This document shows positions 9,785 to 18,624 of a DNA stretch of 37,907 nucleotides, piece after piece. The first letter of the stretch is position 1. Each line of letters begins with the position of its first letter. The stretch is from contig JASMKM010000087.1 in NCBI GenBank assembly GCA_030749235.1, positions 1-37,907 of the forward strand, read 5' to 3'. Made by a program: the position numbers and the translations under genes. The stretch comes from Planctomycetota bacterium (lineage in GTDB: Bacteria > Planctomycetota > UBA1135). The notes below the pieces were generated by a model. The model saw nothing but the letters and a program-made list of their open reading frames with translations. It had not been told where the DNA came from and did no database searches.

Positions 9785-10597
9785 TCAACCCCCGCCGGCA
9801 CTAGTTTTTGCTTGCTCCCAAAGAACATCCATTTCCTCAAGGGTGGCGTCGGCCAGAGGCTTACCGATGTGCTCTTCGATGTAGCGGAAACGGCTAGAGA
9901 ATCGCTCGATCGTGCCGCGCAACGCCAGCTCCGGCTCGAGCTTCATCTTGCGCGCGACGTTAACGACAGCAAACAGCAGGTCGCCCAACTCCTCGCTGGC
10001 ACGCTCCTTGTCGCCACTCTCGACAGCGTCGTGAAACTCCTTCCACTCCTCCTCCACCTTCTCGCTGGGACCAGCTAAATCTGGCCAGTCGAAACCCGCA
10101 TTCGAAGCTTTCTGACCCACTCGATAGGCTCGCAAAAGTGCTGGCAAGGAACGCGGTACACCCGCTAGCGTGGATTCATCAATGCCCTTGTCGCGCTTTT
10201 CCTGCTTCTTGATCGCCTCCCAATTCTTCAGCACCTGGCCAGTGCCGTCGACTTCGAGCTCGCCATAAACATGCGGATGGCGACGGATTAGCTTGGCGGT
10301 GATGCCATCGGCGATCTCCTTCATGCCGAAGCCTCGATCCTCCTCTGCCACGCGGGCGACCATCATCACCCCCATCATCAGGTCTCCGAGCTCCTCGCAA
10401 GTCTCGGCAGCATCCTTGCGCGCCACGGCGTCGGCCATCTCGTGACACTCCTCGACTAGGTGAGGAGCCAAGGTCTCGACAGTCTGCTTCATATCCCACG
10501 GGCAGCCGTCAGGCGAACGCAAGGTATCGATGACTTGATAGAGGCGTCCGAGGGACTCCAGGACTTCAGGTGGGACGGGTTTCTCGACCGGCGGCAT
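9785..10597 (-). CDS. mazG: Nucleoside triphosphate pyrophosphohydrolase MazG
   Basis: MazG cleaves (d)NTPs to monophosphate and pyrophosphate, cleaning the nucleotide pool. Two tandem MazG domains are visible, as in the E. coli enzyme. The first has GCPWDMKQTVETLAPHLVEE followed by EEC.E and CEELGDLMMGV (about residues 31-85). The second has VEEEWKEF and SEELGDLLFAVVNVAR (about 185-235). Each has the EExxE...ExxD metal-binding pattern. The length (270) is typical. It lies alone between tRNA-Asp and the secreted deiminase, on the same strand as both. Confidence 0.95.
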   Translation of the reverse strand: MPPVEKPVPPEVLESLGRLYQVIDTLRSPDGCPWDMKQTVETLAPHLVEECHEMADAVARKDAAETCEELGDLMMGVMMVARVAEEDRGFGMKEIADGITAKLIRRHPHVYGELEVDGTGQVLKNWEAIKKQEKRDKGIDESTLAGVPRSLPALLRAYRVGQKASNAGFDWPDLAGPSEKVEEEWKEFHDAVESGDKERASEELGDLLFAVVNVARKMKLEPELALRGTIERFSSRFRYIEEHIGKPLADATLEEMDVLWEQAKTSAGGG

Positions 10598-10638
10598 GGG
10601 GGGAGTTTAGCCGCCGGCCCACTGAATTCAGAGCTTCC

Positions 10639-12462
10639 CTAGAAACCAAGTTGTGTACGCAGGCCGTTGGAGCAAGCCCAACCAGCACCGGCAGCACCCG
10701 GGTCATTCGGCACCCAAAGCTGCCAATAGAAGCTGCGTCCGGCAAGGGCAGGCGCGCTCGGCACGGCGGCATTCATGCTTCCATCACCGCTCGCATCGAT
10801 GTTGATGTCAATGACGGTGTCGTAATTGACTAGGGCGATCGCACCATCGAAGGGCGTGCTGGCGGTCGAAGAGCCGCGGATTAACTTGGCCGTTGAGTTG
10901 GCCATGGCATGGCTGATTTGCAGGCTGACCGAATTACCGAGTACTGGGTTGGCGCTGGCGGTGATCTGCGGAACACCCATGCTGCCATCCTTGCCACTAC
11001 CGTAGTTGGTGAAGGCCGCTTCATTACTGGCGGCAATCGCGAAGGGAAGATCGCCTTCATCGCTGCCAGTGTTGCCGGAAATGTCGGAGACCACCACCCG
11101 CAACATGGCGGCATTGGTGCGGGTGGCCGGCACAGTCCAGTTGTAGCTACCGGCCGGACTCAAGCCAGAAGCAATCGAGATCCAGCTGTTGCCGCCATCG
11201 GTGGAATACTCGATGGCGGCGGAAGTGGCTGCGATGTCGTCATCGGAGATCCATTCGATTTGCATCGACGACCCCGGTGAGACGACCTCGCCACCGTTCG
11301 GCGTGACCATATAGGCAGTCGGATTTACGCCACCGCGGTGCTCCGGCACGTGCATCACGATGCAATGCATGACTCCCGACGCCGTCACAATTGCTTGGCA
11401 ATCGATCTGCACGATGGTCTTGCCAGGCAATGCAGCTTGCCAAGCAGCCAGGGCCTGGGAGTTGTACTGGGTGATCGTGCTATTGGTGTATTTCGGAATC
11501 AACACCAAGTCGTTGCAGATCACGACGTTGGTGTAGGTGTAATGCGTGAAGCTGGTGCGGCGCGCCGGAATTCGCGTGACAGTAAAACCCTTAGCCGCCA
11601 TCTCGATGGCAGCATTGTCGCAGATGTTGTCCTGCGTGCTCCCCGACTGCGCCGGCCAATCGCTGATCATGACCTTGTTGTCGTCGTAGACCTGCATCCA
11701 CATGTCGATGTGTTGGGTGCTGTCAACATTGGTCGGAAAAGGCGTGAAGAAGGTTACGCTCAGGTTCTGGTAGTCGTGAAAGACATCCCCAATCTGCGGC
11801 TCGCTGTAACTCGGATTTTCGTTGTTAATCAAACGCGTCAGGTAACCGCCACCGAGTGCATCCAGATGGAAGTTGCCGCCACCATGCGAAAGCGGATGCT
11901 CATAAAGCGCATGCCCCATATAGCCAGAGAAGAAGGATGACAGTAGGTTGTCGTTCGGCCGCGGCCGATTATAGGTATGATCGACGATCGCGCGAACGTC
12001 GCCCTGAAAGATGTAACGCGGACCGTAATCGCGAATCCAGATCGAGTCCGTACCACGCACCGGGAAATGGACTCGGCTCATGTTGGCGCCTTGCGCGGAG
12101 ATCGACGAAGTGGCAGAGCTGATCTCACTGCTATTGTCGACGACGCAATAGATGTCGGCATCGCCAGTGGTGGTGATCTCGGCTGCCATCTGAGCCAAAA
12201 TGTTTTTCCAAGAAGTGCTGCCTTCCCACGCAATCAAGATGCCGGCCATCGGCTCATACTCAGCCGCGCAATGCACCGGACCAGACGGCGGAGCGGTGAC
12301 GGCACGAGCATTGCCCCAAGGGTTCGCAGCCATCCAATCGGCCTCGGCTGGAGTGAGATTCCGTGGCACCGGCGAACCTTCTGGATAGGCCAGTTGCTGC
12401 GCGGAGAGTGAGCTGGCCAGAACCAGCAAAACGGGAAAAATGAGGGTGAGGACGGAGCGCAT
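10639..12462 (-). CDS. Secreted peptidylarginine/agmatine deiminase family protein with Ig-like and C-terminal domains
   Basis: The catalytic part belongs to the PAD_porph/agmatine deiminase family, which hydrolyses a guanidinium group to a ureido group plus ammonia. From the ATG at 12462 (607 residues) a signal peptide (about 1-22) precedes the catalytic domain. Candidate active-site residues are Asp145 (WIRDYGP), His251 and Asp253 (QHIDMWMQV), Asn312 (YTNVVI) and Cys367 (GVMHCIVMHVP), with HGGGN between. The domain is followed by an Ig-like module (GGEVVSPGSSMQIEW ... YSTDGGNSW) and a C-terminal domain ending AGWACSNGLRTQLGF, a type I associate with secreted planctomycetal proteins. Signal peptide plus extra domains argue against a cytoplasmic agmatine deiminase. 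An in-frame ATG at 12516 would add 18 residues in front of the signal peptide and is less likely. Confidence 0.88.
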   Translation of the reverse strand: MRSVLTLIFPVLLVLASSLSAQQLAYPEGSPVPRNLTPAEADWMAANPWGNARAVTAPPSGPVHCAAEYEPMAGILIAWEGSTSWKNILAQMAAEITTTGDADIYCVVDNSSEISSATSSISAQGANMSRVHFPVRGTDSIWIRDYGPRYIFQGDVRAIVDHTYNRPRPNDNLLSSFFSGYMGHALYEHPLSHGGGNFHLDALGGGYLTRLINNENPSYSEPQIGDVFHDYQNLSVTFFTPFPTNVDSTQHIDMWMQVYDDNKVMISDWPAQSGSTQDNICDNAAIEMAAKGFTVTRIPARRTSFTHYTYTNVVICNDLVLIPKYTNSTITQYNSQALAAWQAALPGKTIVQIDCQAIVTASGVMHCIVMHVPEHRGGVNPTAYMVTPNGGEVVSPGSSMQIEWISDDDIAATSAAIEYSTDGGNSWISIASGLSPAGSYNWTVPATRTNAAMLRVVVSDISGNTGSDEGDLPFAIAASNEAAFTNYGSGKDGSMGVPQITASANPVLGNSVSLQISHAMANSTAKLIRGSSTASTPFDGAIALVNYDTVIDINIDASGDGSMNAAVPSAPALAGRSFYWQLWVPNDPGAAGAGWACSNGLRTQLGF

Positions 12463-12625
12463 GCTAGAGCGGAGGACGCAGTCTAGGAAACTGCAGTTCC
12501 ATGCATTCCTAAGCATATCTCTCTAATTGAGGGGGAGCTCGATTTCCTCAGAGAAACCCGGCTCCACGGCGCCTAAGCCTCGGCGCGCTCGAAATCGTGC
12601 ACCTAAACCTTGGCAGAGTGGTCGG

Positions 12626-13072
12626 TCATGGCTGAGATGGTAACCATTCCAACACGTAATGCGGGCCGATGTTCGGTATATCGAACTCCTCGCCCACCTG
12701 CTGAAAACCGCACTGTAGATACATTGGGATGGCGACGACGCGCGCGTTGCACCATAGGCCAGTGCCGAGTTCGCGCGCCACTTCTTGGGTGCCCTCCATC
12801 AGCAGCCGGCCGTAGCCGCGTCCGCGGAATTCCTCATCCACCGCCATGCCGCGGATGCGATAGCCGAAGCCACCTTCGCGTTCTTCCTTTTGAACGGTAG
12901 CGCAACCAATCTCCTTGCCATCGAGGACTAACACCATATGCACCGTAGTCTCGAGCTGGTCCACCTCGCCATAATCCACCGTCTCGAAAGGCTGACCTCG
13001 GCGCAGATTGCGGTGACGCACATACCAAGTACGCTCGGCCGGGACATGGGTGATCAGTTCGGGCGTGTCCAT
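12626..13072 (-). CDS. GNAT family N-acetyltransferase
   Basis: This 148-residue single-domain acetyltransferase shows the acetyl-CoA pyrophosphate-binding motif RGRGYGRLLM after the strand YRIRGMAVDEEF. It also has the later GLWCNARVVAIPMYLQCGFQQVGEEF region, which is the usual 'N..A..lY.k.GF' element. The start codon directly follows the queC stop, so both are likely on one mRNA. The substrate is unknown. Confidence 0.88.
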   Translation of the reverse strand: MDTPELITHVPAERTWYVRHRNLRRGQPFETVDYGEVDQLETTVHMVLVLDGKEIGCATVQKEEREGGFGYRIRGMAVDEEFRGRGYGRLLMEGTQEVARELGTGLWCNARVVAIPMYLQCGFQQVGEEFDIPNIGPHYVLEWLPSQP

Positions 13073-13768
13073 TCAGGATTGGAATTCTTCGTAGGCTGCT
13101 TCGGCCTGTAGACGCAGACGACAAGCGTCGCACAAGCCACAGGCAGTGCCACTGACCGATGGGTCGTAGCAGGAGATGGTGTCGGCCACCGGCACATGCA
13201 GTTCATGCGCGAGCTGAAGAATCTCCAGCTTGGACAAATGCAACAGTGGCGTATGCAACTCAATGGGCCGCCCTTCCACACCTTCACGCGTGGCCAGATT
13301 GGCCAACTCAGCGAACTTGGCCACGAAATCCGGGCGGCAATCCGGATAGCCGGAGTAATCCAACGCATTGACACCAATACCCAAGTCATGAGCACCACGT
13401 GATTCTGCCAAGCCGAGCGCCAAGCTGAGGAAGATTGTGTTGCGGGCGGGGACGTAAGTCACAGGGATATCAGCGTCTACGTCGGAACTGGCATCTCCAG
13501 CCTTGGGCACGTCGATATCCGCTGTCAGTGCCGAAGCGCCAAAGACACGCATGTCCAAGCGCATCACCAAGTGCTCATCCAGGTCCAGCGCGGCAGCAAT
13601 CCTGGCGGCCGCCTGAAGCTCCACCGCATGGCGCTGACCATAATCGATACTCAAGCCGATGACCGAATAGCCCTCACGCTGCAGCCATGCCGCTACGGTG
13701 GCAGAATCCAGGCCTCCAGACAGCAGCACGACGGCTGATTTTCGCGTATTCTCTTGCGCTCCCACCAC
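13073..13768 (-). CDS. queC: 7-cyano-7-deazaguanine synthase QueC
   Basis: QueC converts 7-carboxy-7-deazaguanine to preQ0 using ATP and ammonia in queuosine biosynthesis. The PP-loop SGGLDS is at residues 17-22. The C-terminal zinc site is seen as Cys200, Cys210, Cys213 and Cys216 (CYDPSVSG.ACG.CDAC). The core segments SIDYGQRH and YVPARNTIFLSLALGLAE are diagnostic. The length (231) is normal. Translation starts at one of two adjacent GTG codons preceded by an AGGATAGGGG stretch that can serve as ribosome-binding site. It is divergent from mrp across 36 bases. No other queuosine genes are in the window. Confidence 0.96.
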   Translation of the reverse strand: MVGAQENTRKSAVVLLSGGLDSATVAAWLQREGYSVIGLSIDYGQRHAVELQAAARIAAALDLDEHLVMRLDMRVFGASALTADIDVPKAGDASSDVDADIPVTYVPARNTIFLSLALGLAESRGAHDLGIGVNALDYSGYPDCRPDFVAKFAELANLATREGVEGRPIELHTPLLHLSKLEILQLAHELHVPVADTISCYDPSVSGTACGLCDACRLRLQAEAAYEEFQS

Positions 13769-13775
13769 CCCCTAT

Positions 13776-13787
13776 CCTACAGGTAGG
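13776..13787. promoter_or_regulatory. Inverted repeat between divergent queC and mrp
   Basis: CCTAC-AG-GTAGG forms a perfect 5-bp inverted repeat in the 36-base gap between the two divergent starts, overlapping the likely ribosome-binding site of queC. It could be an operator or a leader hairpin. It is too short to be sure. Confidence 0.25.
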
Positions 13788-13804
13788 GCAGAGAATCCCA
13801 AAAC

Positions 13805-14842
13805 ATGACTACTGTCGACAAGGACACCGTACTCGAGGCGCTGAAGGTGGTGCAGGATCCAGACCTGCACAAGGACATCGTCACGCTCGGTTTCATCAAG
13901 GATTTGGCGGTCTGCAATGGCGTTGCCAAATTCTCGATCGAACTCACCACGCCCGCTTGCCCGGTCAAGGAACAGCTCAAACAGCAAGCCTACGACGCGG
14001 TGATGGCGCTCGATGGCATCGAGACTGTCAACATCACCATGACCGCCCAGGTCAAGTCCTCGTTGCCGGCCGGCAATAAGCTCGGTGGCGACGTGAAGCA
14101 TGTGATCGCCGTGACTTCTGGCAAGGGCGGTGTGGGCAAATCCACTTGTGCGGTGAACCTCGCGGCAGCCTTGGCCTCGACCGGCGCTAGCGTCGGTATT
14201 CTCGATGCGGATGTCTACGGCCCCAACGTGCCGGTGATGATGGGCATCTGTGAGAAGCCCAAGGGCCGGGATAACAAATTGTTCCCGATTGAGGCGCATG
14301 GCATCAAGACCATGTCGGTCGGCTACATGATCGAGGACGGCCAACCGGTGATGTGGCGCGGCCCAATGTTGCACCGCGCGCTGGAGCAGTTCCTCCAGGA
14401 TGTGGAATGGGGTGCACTGGATTACCTGATTGTGGACATGCCTCCGGGCACCGGCGACGCTCAGCTTTCACTGTCGCAACTGGTGCCGCTGACCGGAATG
14501 GTCGTCGTCACCATGCCGCAAGAAGTCTCCTTGACCGACGTCCGCCGCGCCATCGGCATGGCCCATCAAGTCAAGACTGAAGTGCTTGGCGTCATCGAGA
14601 ACATGACTGGCGACATTTTCGGCCACGGTGGTGGTCAAGCTGTGGCAGATAAGTTCCACATGCCGATGCTCGGCAGTATTCCGCTCGAGGCTGGCATGCG
14701 TGTTGGCGGCGATGCCGGGGTGCCAATCGTGATCTCCGAGCCCGACTGCGAGGCCTCGCAAATCTTCAAGCAGATTGCCGGTCGCGTGGCTCAAGAGGTC
14801 GCCAAGAAGGCCTCCACCAGCCTTCCGGTCTTGGAAGTCTGA
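13805..14842 (+). CDS. mrp: Mrp/ApbC-type P-loop ATPase (Fe-S carrier family)
   Basis: Mrp/ApbC proteins bind and transfer iron-sulfur clusters to apo-proteins. An N-terminal MIP18 (DUF59) domain (about 1-85, with VQDPDLHKDIVTLGFIKDL and TTPACP) is fused to a deviant Walker A ATPase: SGKGGVGKST at about 105-114, DADVYGPNVP, and DMPPGTGDAQL. The CxxC pair that often follows 'ENM' is absent; here IENMTGDIFGHGGG runs straight on. So the usual bridging-cluster ligands are missing, as in a subset of family members. The length is 345. It is divergent from queC. Confidence 0.93.
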   Translation: MTTVDKDTVLEALKVVQDPDLHKDIVTLGFIKDLAVCNGVAKFSIELTTPACPVKEQLKQQAYDAVMALDGIETVNITMTAQVKSSLPAGNKLGGDVKHVIAVTSGKGGVGKSTCAVNLAAALASTGASVGILDADVYGPNVPVMMGICEKPKGRDNKLFPIEAHGIKTMSVGYMIEDGQPVMWRGPMLHRALEQFLQDVEWGALDYLIVDMPPGTGDAQLSLSQLVPLTGMVVVTMPQEVSLTDVRRAIGMAHQVKTEVLGVIENMTGDIFGHGGGQAVADKFHMPMLGSIPLEAGMRVGGDAGVPIVISEPDCEASQIFKQIAGRVAQEVAKKASTSLPVLEV

Positions 14843-14872
14843 AAAACGGCCCTAATTGGGTCGAAACAGTCA

Positions 14873-14931
14873 CTTACGAAACGCCTGTAAGGTCGTAAGG
14901 AGGGGGTTAGCTAGGCCATCCCCTTAGTTTT
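14873..14931 (+). terminator. Possible terminator/hairpin region after mrp
   Basis: Two weak structures lie in the 114-base gap after mrp. The first is a 7-bp inverted repeat CTTACGA/TCGTAAG (14873-14879 and 14893-14899). The second is a bulged stem TAAGG-GGG/CCCCTTA (14896-14926) followed by GTTTT. The second could act as an intrinsic terminator, but its stem is imperfect and its loop long. The rest of the gap must carry the promoter and leader of the large surface-protein gene; I see no clear sigma-70 boxes. Confidence 0.3.
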
Positions 14932-14956
14932 CAGCTAGCCTGTTCCTGAACCTACC

Positions 14957-17900
14957 ATGAAACGCTTCCTCCCGATTGCCCTGATCGCTGTTTTTGCAGT
15001 TGCCGTATTTTGGATTCTGAACTCCGGTGACAAGACCGAGATCCCTATCACCCCCACCGAAAACACTGCGCCGACAGTCAGTCAACCGGAGGAGCCCACC
15101 CTCGAAGGAGGCATGGAGCGCACCAACACGGTGGTCGAGGAAGAGGCCTTCGACCCACGCGGCCTGAAGGTCGGCGCCGGCAAGTATGGTCTGCATGGTA
15201 CGGTCGTCGACGAGCAAGGCGCCCCGCTCGGTGGTCTTTGGGTTGCGGCCTACTCCGTGTCGTTGCCACTGATGGATTTCGAGTTCAGTCCTGAGGAGAT
15301 TTTCGAACGCCCACTCGACCTGAACCTCGAACCGTTAGCTTCGACCATGGCGAATGAGGATGGCACCTTCCAGCTGGAAGGCGTTCCCGGACGTAGCCTA
15401 TTCCTGGTCGCACGCGGCAAGCATCACCTCACCCGTGGGCGTCAGGCAGTGCAGTCGGAAGATGTTGGCAGCGAGAAGGGGATTTTGTTGCACACCGTAC
15501 CTGGTGCGGTCTTGAATGGCCGCGTGGTCGATGAAATGGGCGGAGCGGTGGCCAACGCCGAGGTCTTCGTCGGCCCTAGTTATCTGTACGTAATCCAGGC
15601 GATCCGTAACCGCGACATCTACCTTGAGCGCATCTTTACCGACGCCGCTGGTAACTTCTCGATTGATTCGGTTCCTGCCAATGCGCGCTTGACCATCGCT
15701 GCGCTTGATGGCGCAACCCATCCAGGTATGCAAGATGTCGGTCCATTTGTACCCGGCTCCACGGTCGAGGCCACCGTGCGCCTAGTCGAAACTGGCAACC
15801 TCACTGGCCGTGCCGTTGACAGCGAAGGCAATGGGTTGGCTGGCGTGAAGGTCGTGGCAATCCCGCTTGACCTGCGCATGCTGGTCGGCTTCGTCCGCAG
15901 CCTTCCGGATTGGATGACAGAATCGGGTTCCGATGGCAGTTTCGAGTTCCCGCAGCTGCCGCGCCGCACAACCGTCCTCTTGGCCCAAGGTCGCGACGGT
16001 CGTTCTGCTCCCTACACCACGCGCATTGCTGGCAAGGAGAACGCGATGACCGAAGAAATCACCGTCGAGACCCAGCATGAGGTCAACGGACGTCTAGTCG
16101 GCATGGATGGCCGCGGCATCGCCAACGCCAAGGTCCTGCTCGGCTCGATTCCGCGCAAGGCCGACGGTAGTCAAGACATGCGAGGTGGGCGCGGCATGAT
16201 GCCATCCGGCGAGAACATGTTGATTGGTGCGGCCCGTGAGATGCTCCCAGAGCTGTTGCCCTCCGAAACTTGGGTGTTCACCGATGCAGGTGGCCGGTTC
16301 ACTATCCCTGCCTGGAACTCCGCCAAGTTGAAGGTTGAGGCACCAGGTTATTCCGATTCCTACTTCGACTTGCCCGGCGACCTTGAGGAAGACAAGAAGG
16401 TCGCCCTAGTCCTGCTCAAGCCAGGTTCGATCTCTGGCAAGGTCACCGACAGCAAGACCCAACAGCCGGTAAAGATGTTCGGAGTTAGCGCCCGCTTGCA
16501 GGCCAGTCAGCTGGAGCCTCGCCTCGACATCGAGAAAGAAGAGGATGAGGGATGGCGCGACTATCGTGAACGTCGCCGTATCGCTGAAGACAAAGCGCGT
16601 GGAAAAGTGTTGAAGGGCGTGTTGCAGGAAGATGAGATCGCCGTGCTTCCTGAAGGTTCAATGATGAACGAGCTGAAGAACGTCGCCATGAATGACGACG
16701 GCACTGGAAAATACCAGATCGACGGGCTGATGCCCGGCACCTGGCGTTTGGAAACTCGCGCCGGCAGCTATGTGTTGGAGCGCACGCGTGACATCGTGGT
16801 CGAGGCGGAGCAAGTCACTGACGGTGTCGATATCGAGCTATCCACCGGCGCCACCTTGGTCGGCCAGGTCGTGGCTTATGGCACGCGCGAGCCGATTTCG
16901 GGCGCGGTTGTGACCATAGGCTGGTCTAAGGAAAGCGGCATTTCGTCTTACTTCTCGATGGGACTGGAATCCATGGCCTTCGCGCGTTCGGATAAGGATG
17001 GCATGTTTGAGCTATCCGGAATCGAGCCTGGCATGGAGTGGGTGCATGTGGTTGCCGAAGGCTTCTCCCCTACTGCAATCAAGGGCAAGCCGCTCGAGGA
17101 GGATGAAGTGCGCGAGGGCGTGATCATCCAGGTACGTCAAGGTGCCACCATCCAAGGTTATGTCTTTGACCGTCACAATCAAATTCTGCCTGGCCGCATG
17201 GTCGGTGGTTACTCGATGGATTCGCAGGACTTCTGGCAGACCAGCACCAACGAGGATGGCTTCTACCAGGCCGAACATGTGAAGCCCGGGAACTACTTCA
17301 TCGTGACCGCGGGATTGGATGCCGACAAACTGTTCCAAGGCGACTTTCTTTCGGTGTTGAACGGCTCCAAGTTGGTACAGGCCTTCGCACGGGAAGGCCA
17401 GACCTTGGATATCAATATCACCGACATGTCGGCCAATGGCTGTAAGTTCCGCGGCAAGTTGCTGAGTGGTGGGCAGCCGATTGCCAACAGTGCGTTGATC
17501 ATGATGGCCACCGACGGTGCCACTATGTTCGACATGCGCTTGGCTACCGCACAGAGCAATGCCGACGGTGAGTTTGAGTTCCCTTCGTTGGCTCCTGGAT
17601 CCTACCGCATGCAACTCGAATCCGAGATTTGGCGTGGCGCCATCGAAGTCGAGGTTCCCGATGCCGAAGAGGACTACCAAGTCCTGAGTACGCCAATGGG
17701 CAAGGTCTACGGCCGCATCGTCGAGGAAGTCACTGGTGAGCCGGTGAAAGGCGCGACGGTGAAGCTGGTCCGTGATGACTCCACCGGAGGTATGTTCGCC
17801 ATGTTCACCGGCGGCAAGGAGACCGATTACGAGCAGAGCGACGAGTCCGGTAGCTTTGAGTTCACCGGCAAGTCTCCCGGTCGTTACCACATCGAAGTGG

Positions 17901-18577
17901 AGATGAACGAATGGGGTTCGCTGGCCTCCGATGATGCGGATAGTGGCGGTACTTCGCTAGGCAAGGCCTCGGTAAAGACCTTCCAGCTTTCACGTGATGC
18001 CAGCTACCCTGTTGGTGACATCCGCCTGCCGATTGCGTCCGCAATCCGCGTACATGTAACCACTAGCAATGGCGAACGGCCCGATCGCGGCTACAGCCTC
18101 ACGGCCAAGCGTATCGATGGCGAGCTGATGGCTGACGAGGAAACCGAAGCTTGGGGTTGGGGCGAGAGCAGCTTGATCTCCGGCCTGAACCCAGGTACTT
18201 ACGACATCACCGTCAGCGGGCGCGGATACATCACCACGCGCATTGATGGCGTGTACGTGACCCACGCCGAAACCGTCGACGTCGATGCCACCCTCGAGGA
18301 AGGAATGCCGTTGAACGCGCGGATCCTAGGTCCGAACAGTCAGCCGATCGCAGGCGCCAAGGTGCAGGTACTGGATAGTTCAGGCAACCGCGTCGATGGA
18401 CTGGATGGCAGAGGAGCGATGATGACGCGGATGTTCGCGTCCGAGGATGGAACCATGCCGCTGGGCTCCTACGCGCCGGGCAACTACACCGTTCGCGTGG
18501 AATGGGATGGCCAAGTGAAGACGCAGTCAGCCAGCTTGGTGGGCAGCGAGGTCACCGTGGTCGAATTCCAGTTCTAA
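14957..18577 (+). CDS. Large surface/periplasmic protein built of about eleven carboxypeptidase-regulatory-like (Ig-like) repeats
   Basis: The 1206-residue protein has an N-terminal signal anchor (KRFLPIALIAVFAVAVFWIL), a short acidic Pro/Thr-rich linker, and then beta-sandwich repeats to its end. Each repeat has the CarboxypepD_reg pattern 'G.V.d..g.pl.gA.V ... td.dG.F....l.PG.Y.l....gy'. I can trace roughly eleven, beginning near residues 78, 187, 282, 378, 491, 650, 750, 845, 940, 1045 and 1125. No enzymatic motif, cysteine network or C-terminal anchor is visible. Such arrays usually form extended stalks or bind polysaccharide or protein at the cell surface. It stands alone, convergent with ggt. 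Confidence 0.82.
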   Translation: MKRFLPIALIAVFAVAVFWILNSGDKTEIPITPTENTAPTVSQPEEPTLEGGMERTNTVVEEEAFDPRGLKVGAGKYGLHGTVVDEQGAPLGGLWVAAYSVSLPLMDFEFSPEEIFERPLDLNLEPLASTMANEDGTFQLEGVPGRSLFLVARGKHHLTRGRQAVQSEDVGSEKGILLHTVPGAVLNGRVVDEMGGAVANAEVFVGPSYLYVIQAIRNRDIYLERIFTDAAGNFSIDSVPANARLTIAALDGATHPGMQDVGPFVPGSTVEATVRLVETGNLTGRAVDSEGNGLAGVKVVAIPLDLRMLVGFVRSLPDWMTESGSDGSFEFPQLPRRTTVLLAQGRDGRSAPYTTRIAGKENAMTEEITVETQHEVNGRLVGMDGRGIANAKVLLGSIPRKADGSQDMRGGRGMMPSGENMLIGAAREMLPELLPSETWVFTDAGGRFTIPAWNSAKLKVEAPGYSDSYFDLPGDLEEDKKVALVLLKPGSISGKVTDSKTQQPVKMFGVSARLQASQLEPRLDIEKEEDEGWRDYRERRRIAEDKARGKVLKGVLQEDEIAVLPEGSMMNELKNVAMNDDGTGKYQIDGLMPGTWRLETRAGSYVLERTRDIVVEAEQVTDGVDIELSTGATLVGQVVAYGTREPISGAVVTIGWSKESGISSYFSMGLESMAFARSDKDGMFELSGIEPGMEWVHVVAEGFSPTAIKGKPLEEDEVREGVIIQVRQGATIQGYVFDRHNQILPGRMVGGYSMDSQDFWQTSTNEDGFYQAEHVKPGNYFIVTAGLDADKLFQGDFLSVLNGSKLVQAFAREGQTLDINITDMSANGCKFRGKLLSGGQPIANSALIMMATDGATMFDMRLATAQSNADGEFEFPSLAPGSYRMQLESEIWRGAIEVEVPDAEEDYQVLSTPMGKVYGRIVEEVTGEPVKGATVKLVRDDSTGGMFAMFTGGKETDYEQSDESGSFEFTGKSPGRYHIEVEMNEWGSLASDDADSGGTSLGKASVKTFQLSRDASYPVGDIRLPIASAIRVHVTTSNGERPDRGYSLTAKRIDGELMADEETEAWGWGESSLISGLNPGTYDITVSGRGYITTRIDGVYVTHAETVDVDATLEEGMPLNARILGPNSQPIAGAKVQVLDSSGNRVDGLDGRGAMMTRMFASEDGTMPLGSYAPGNYTVRVEWDGQVKTQSASLVGSEVTVVEFQF

Positions 18578-18624
18578 CCAATCACCGGTCACGGCATCCT
18601 TACCAGGCACCGAACCGAATGCGG

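Noticed and set aside
12610-12700. Sequence TTGGCAGAGTGGTCGG resembling the D-arm of a tRNA-Ser/Leu
   Set aside because: No acceptor stem, anticodon stem or T arm can be fitted, and most of the following bases code for the C-terminus of the GNAT protein.
13769-13804. Possible preQ1 riboswitch before queC
   Set aside because: The gap is only 36 bases, partly taken by the ribosome-binding site. Only a 5-bp inverted repeat is present, without the A-rich tail and pseudoknot pattern of preQ1 aptamers.
17012-17890. Open frame of 292 codons on the minus strand
   Set aside because: It is antisense to the repeat-rich surface protein, whose repeats continue in register through the whole stretch.
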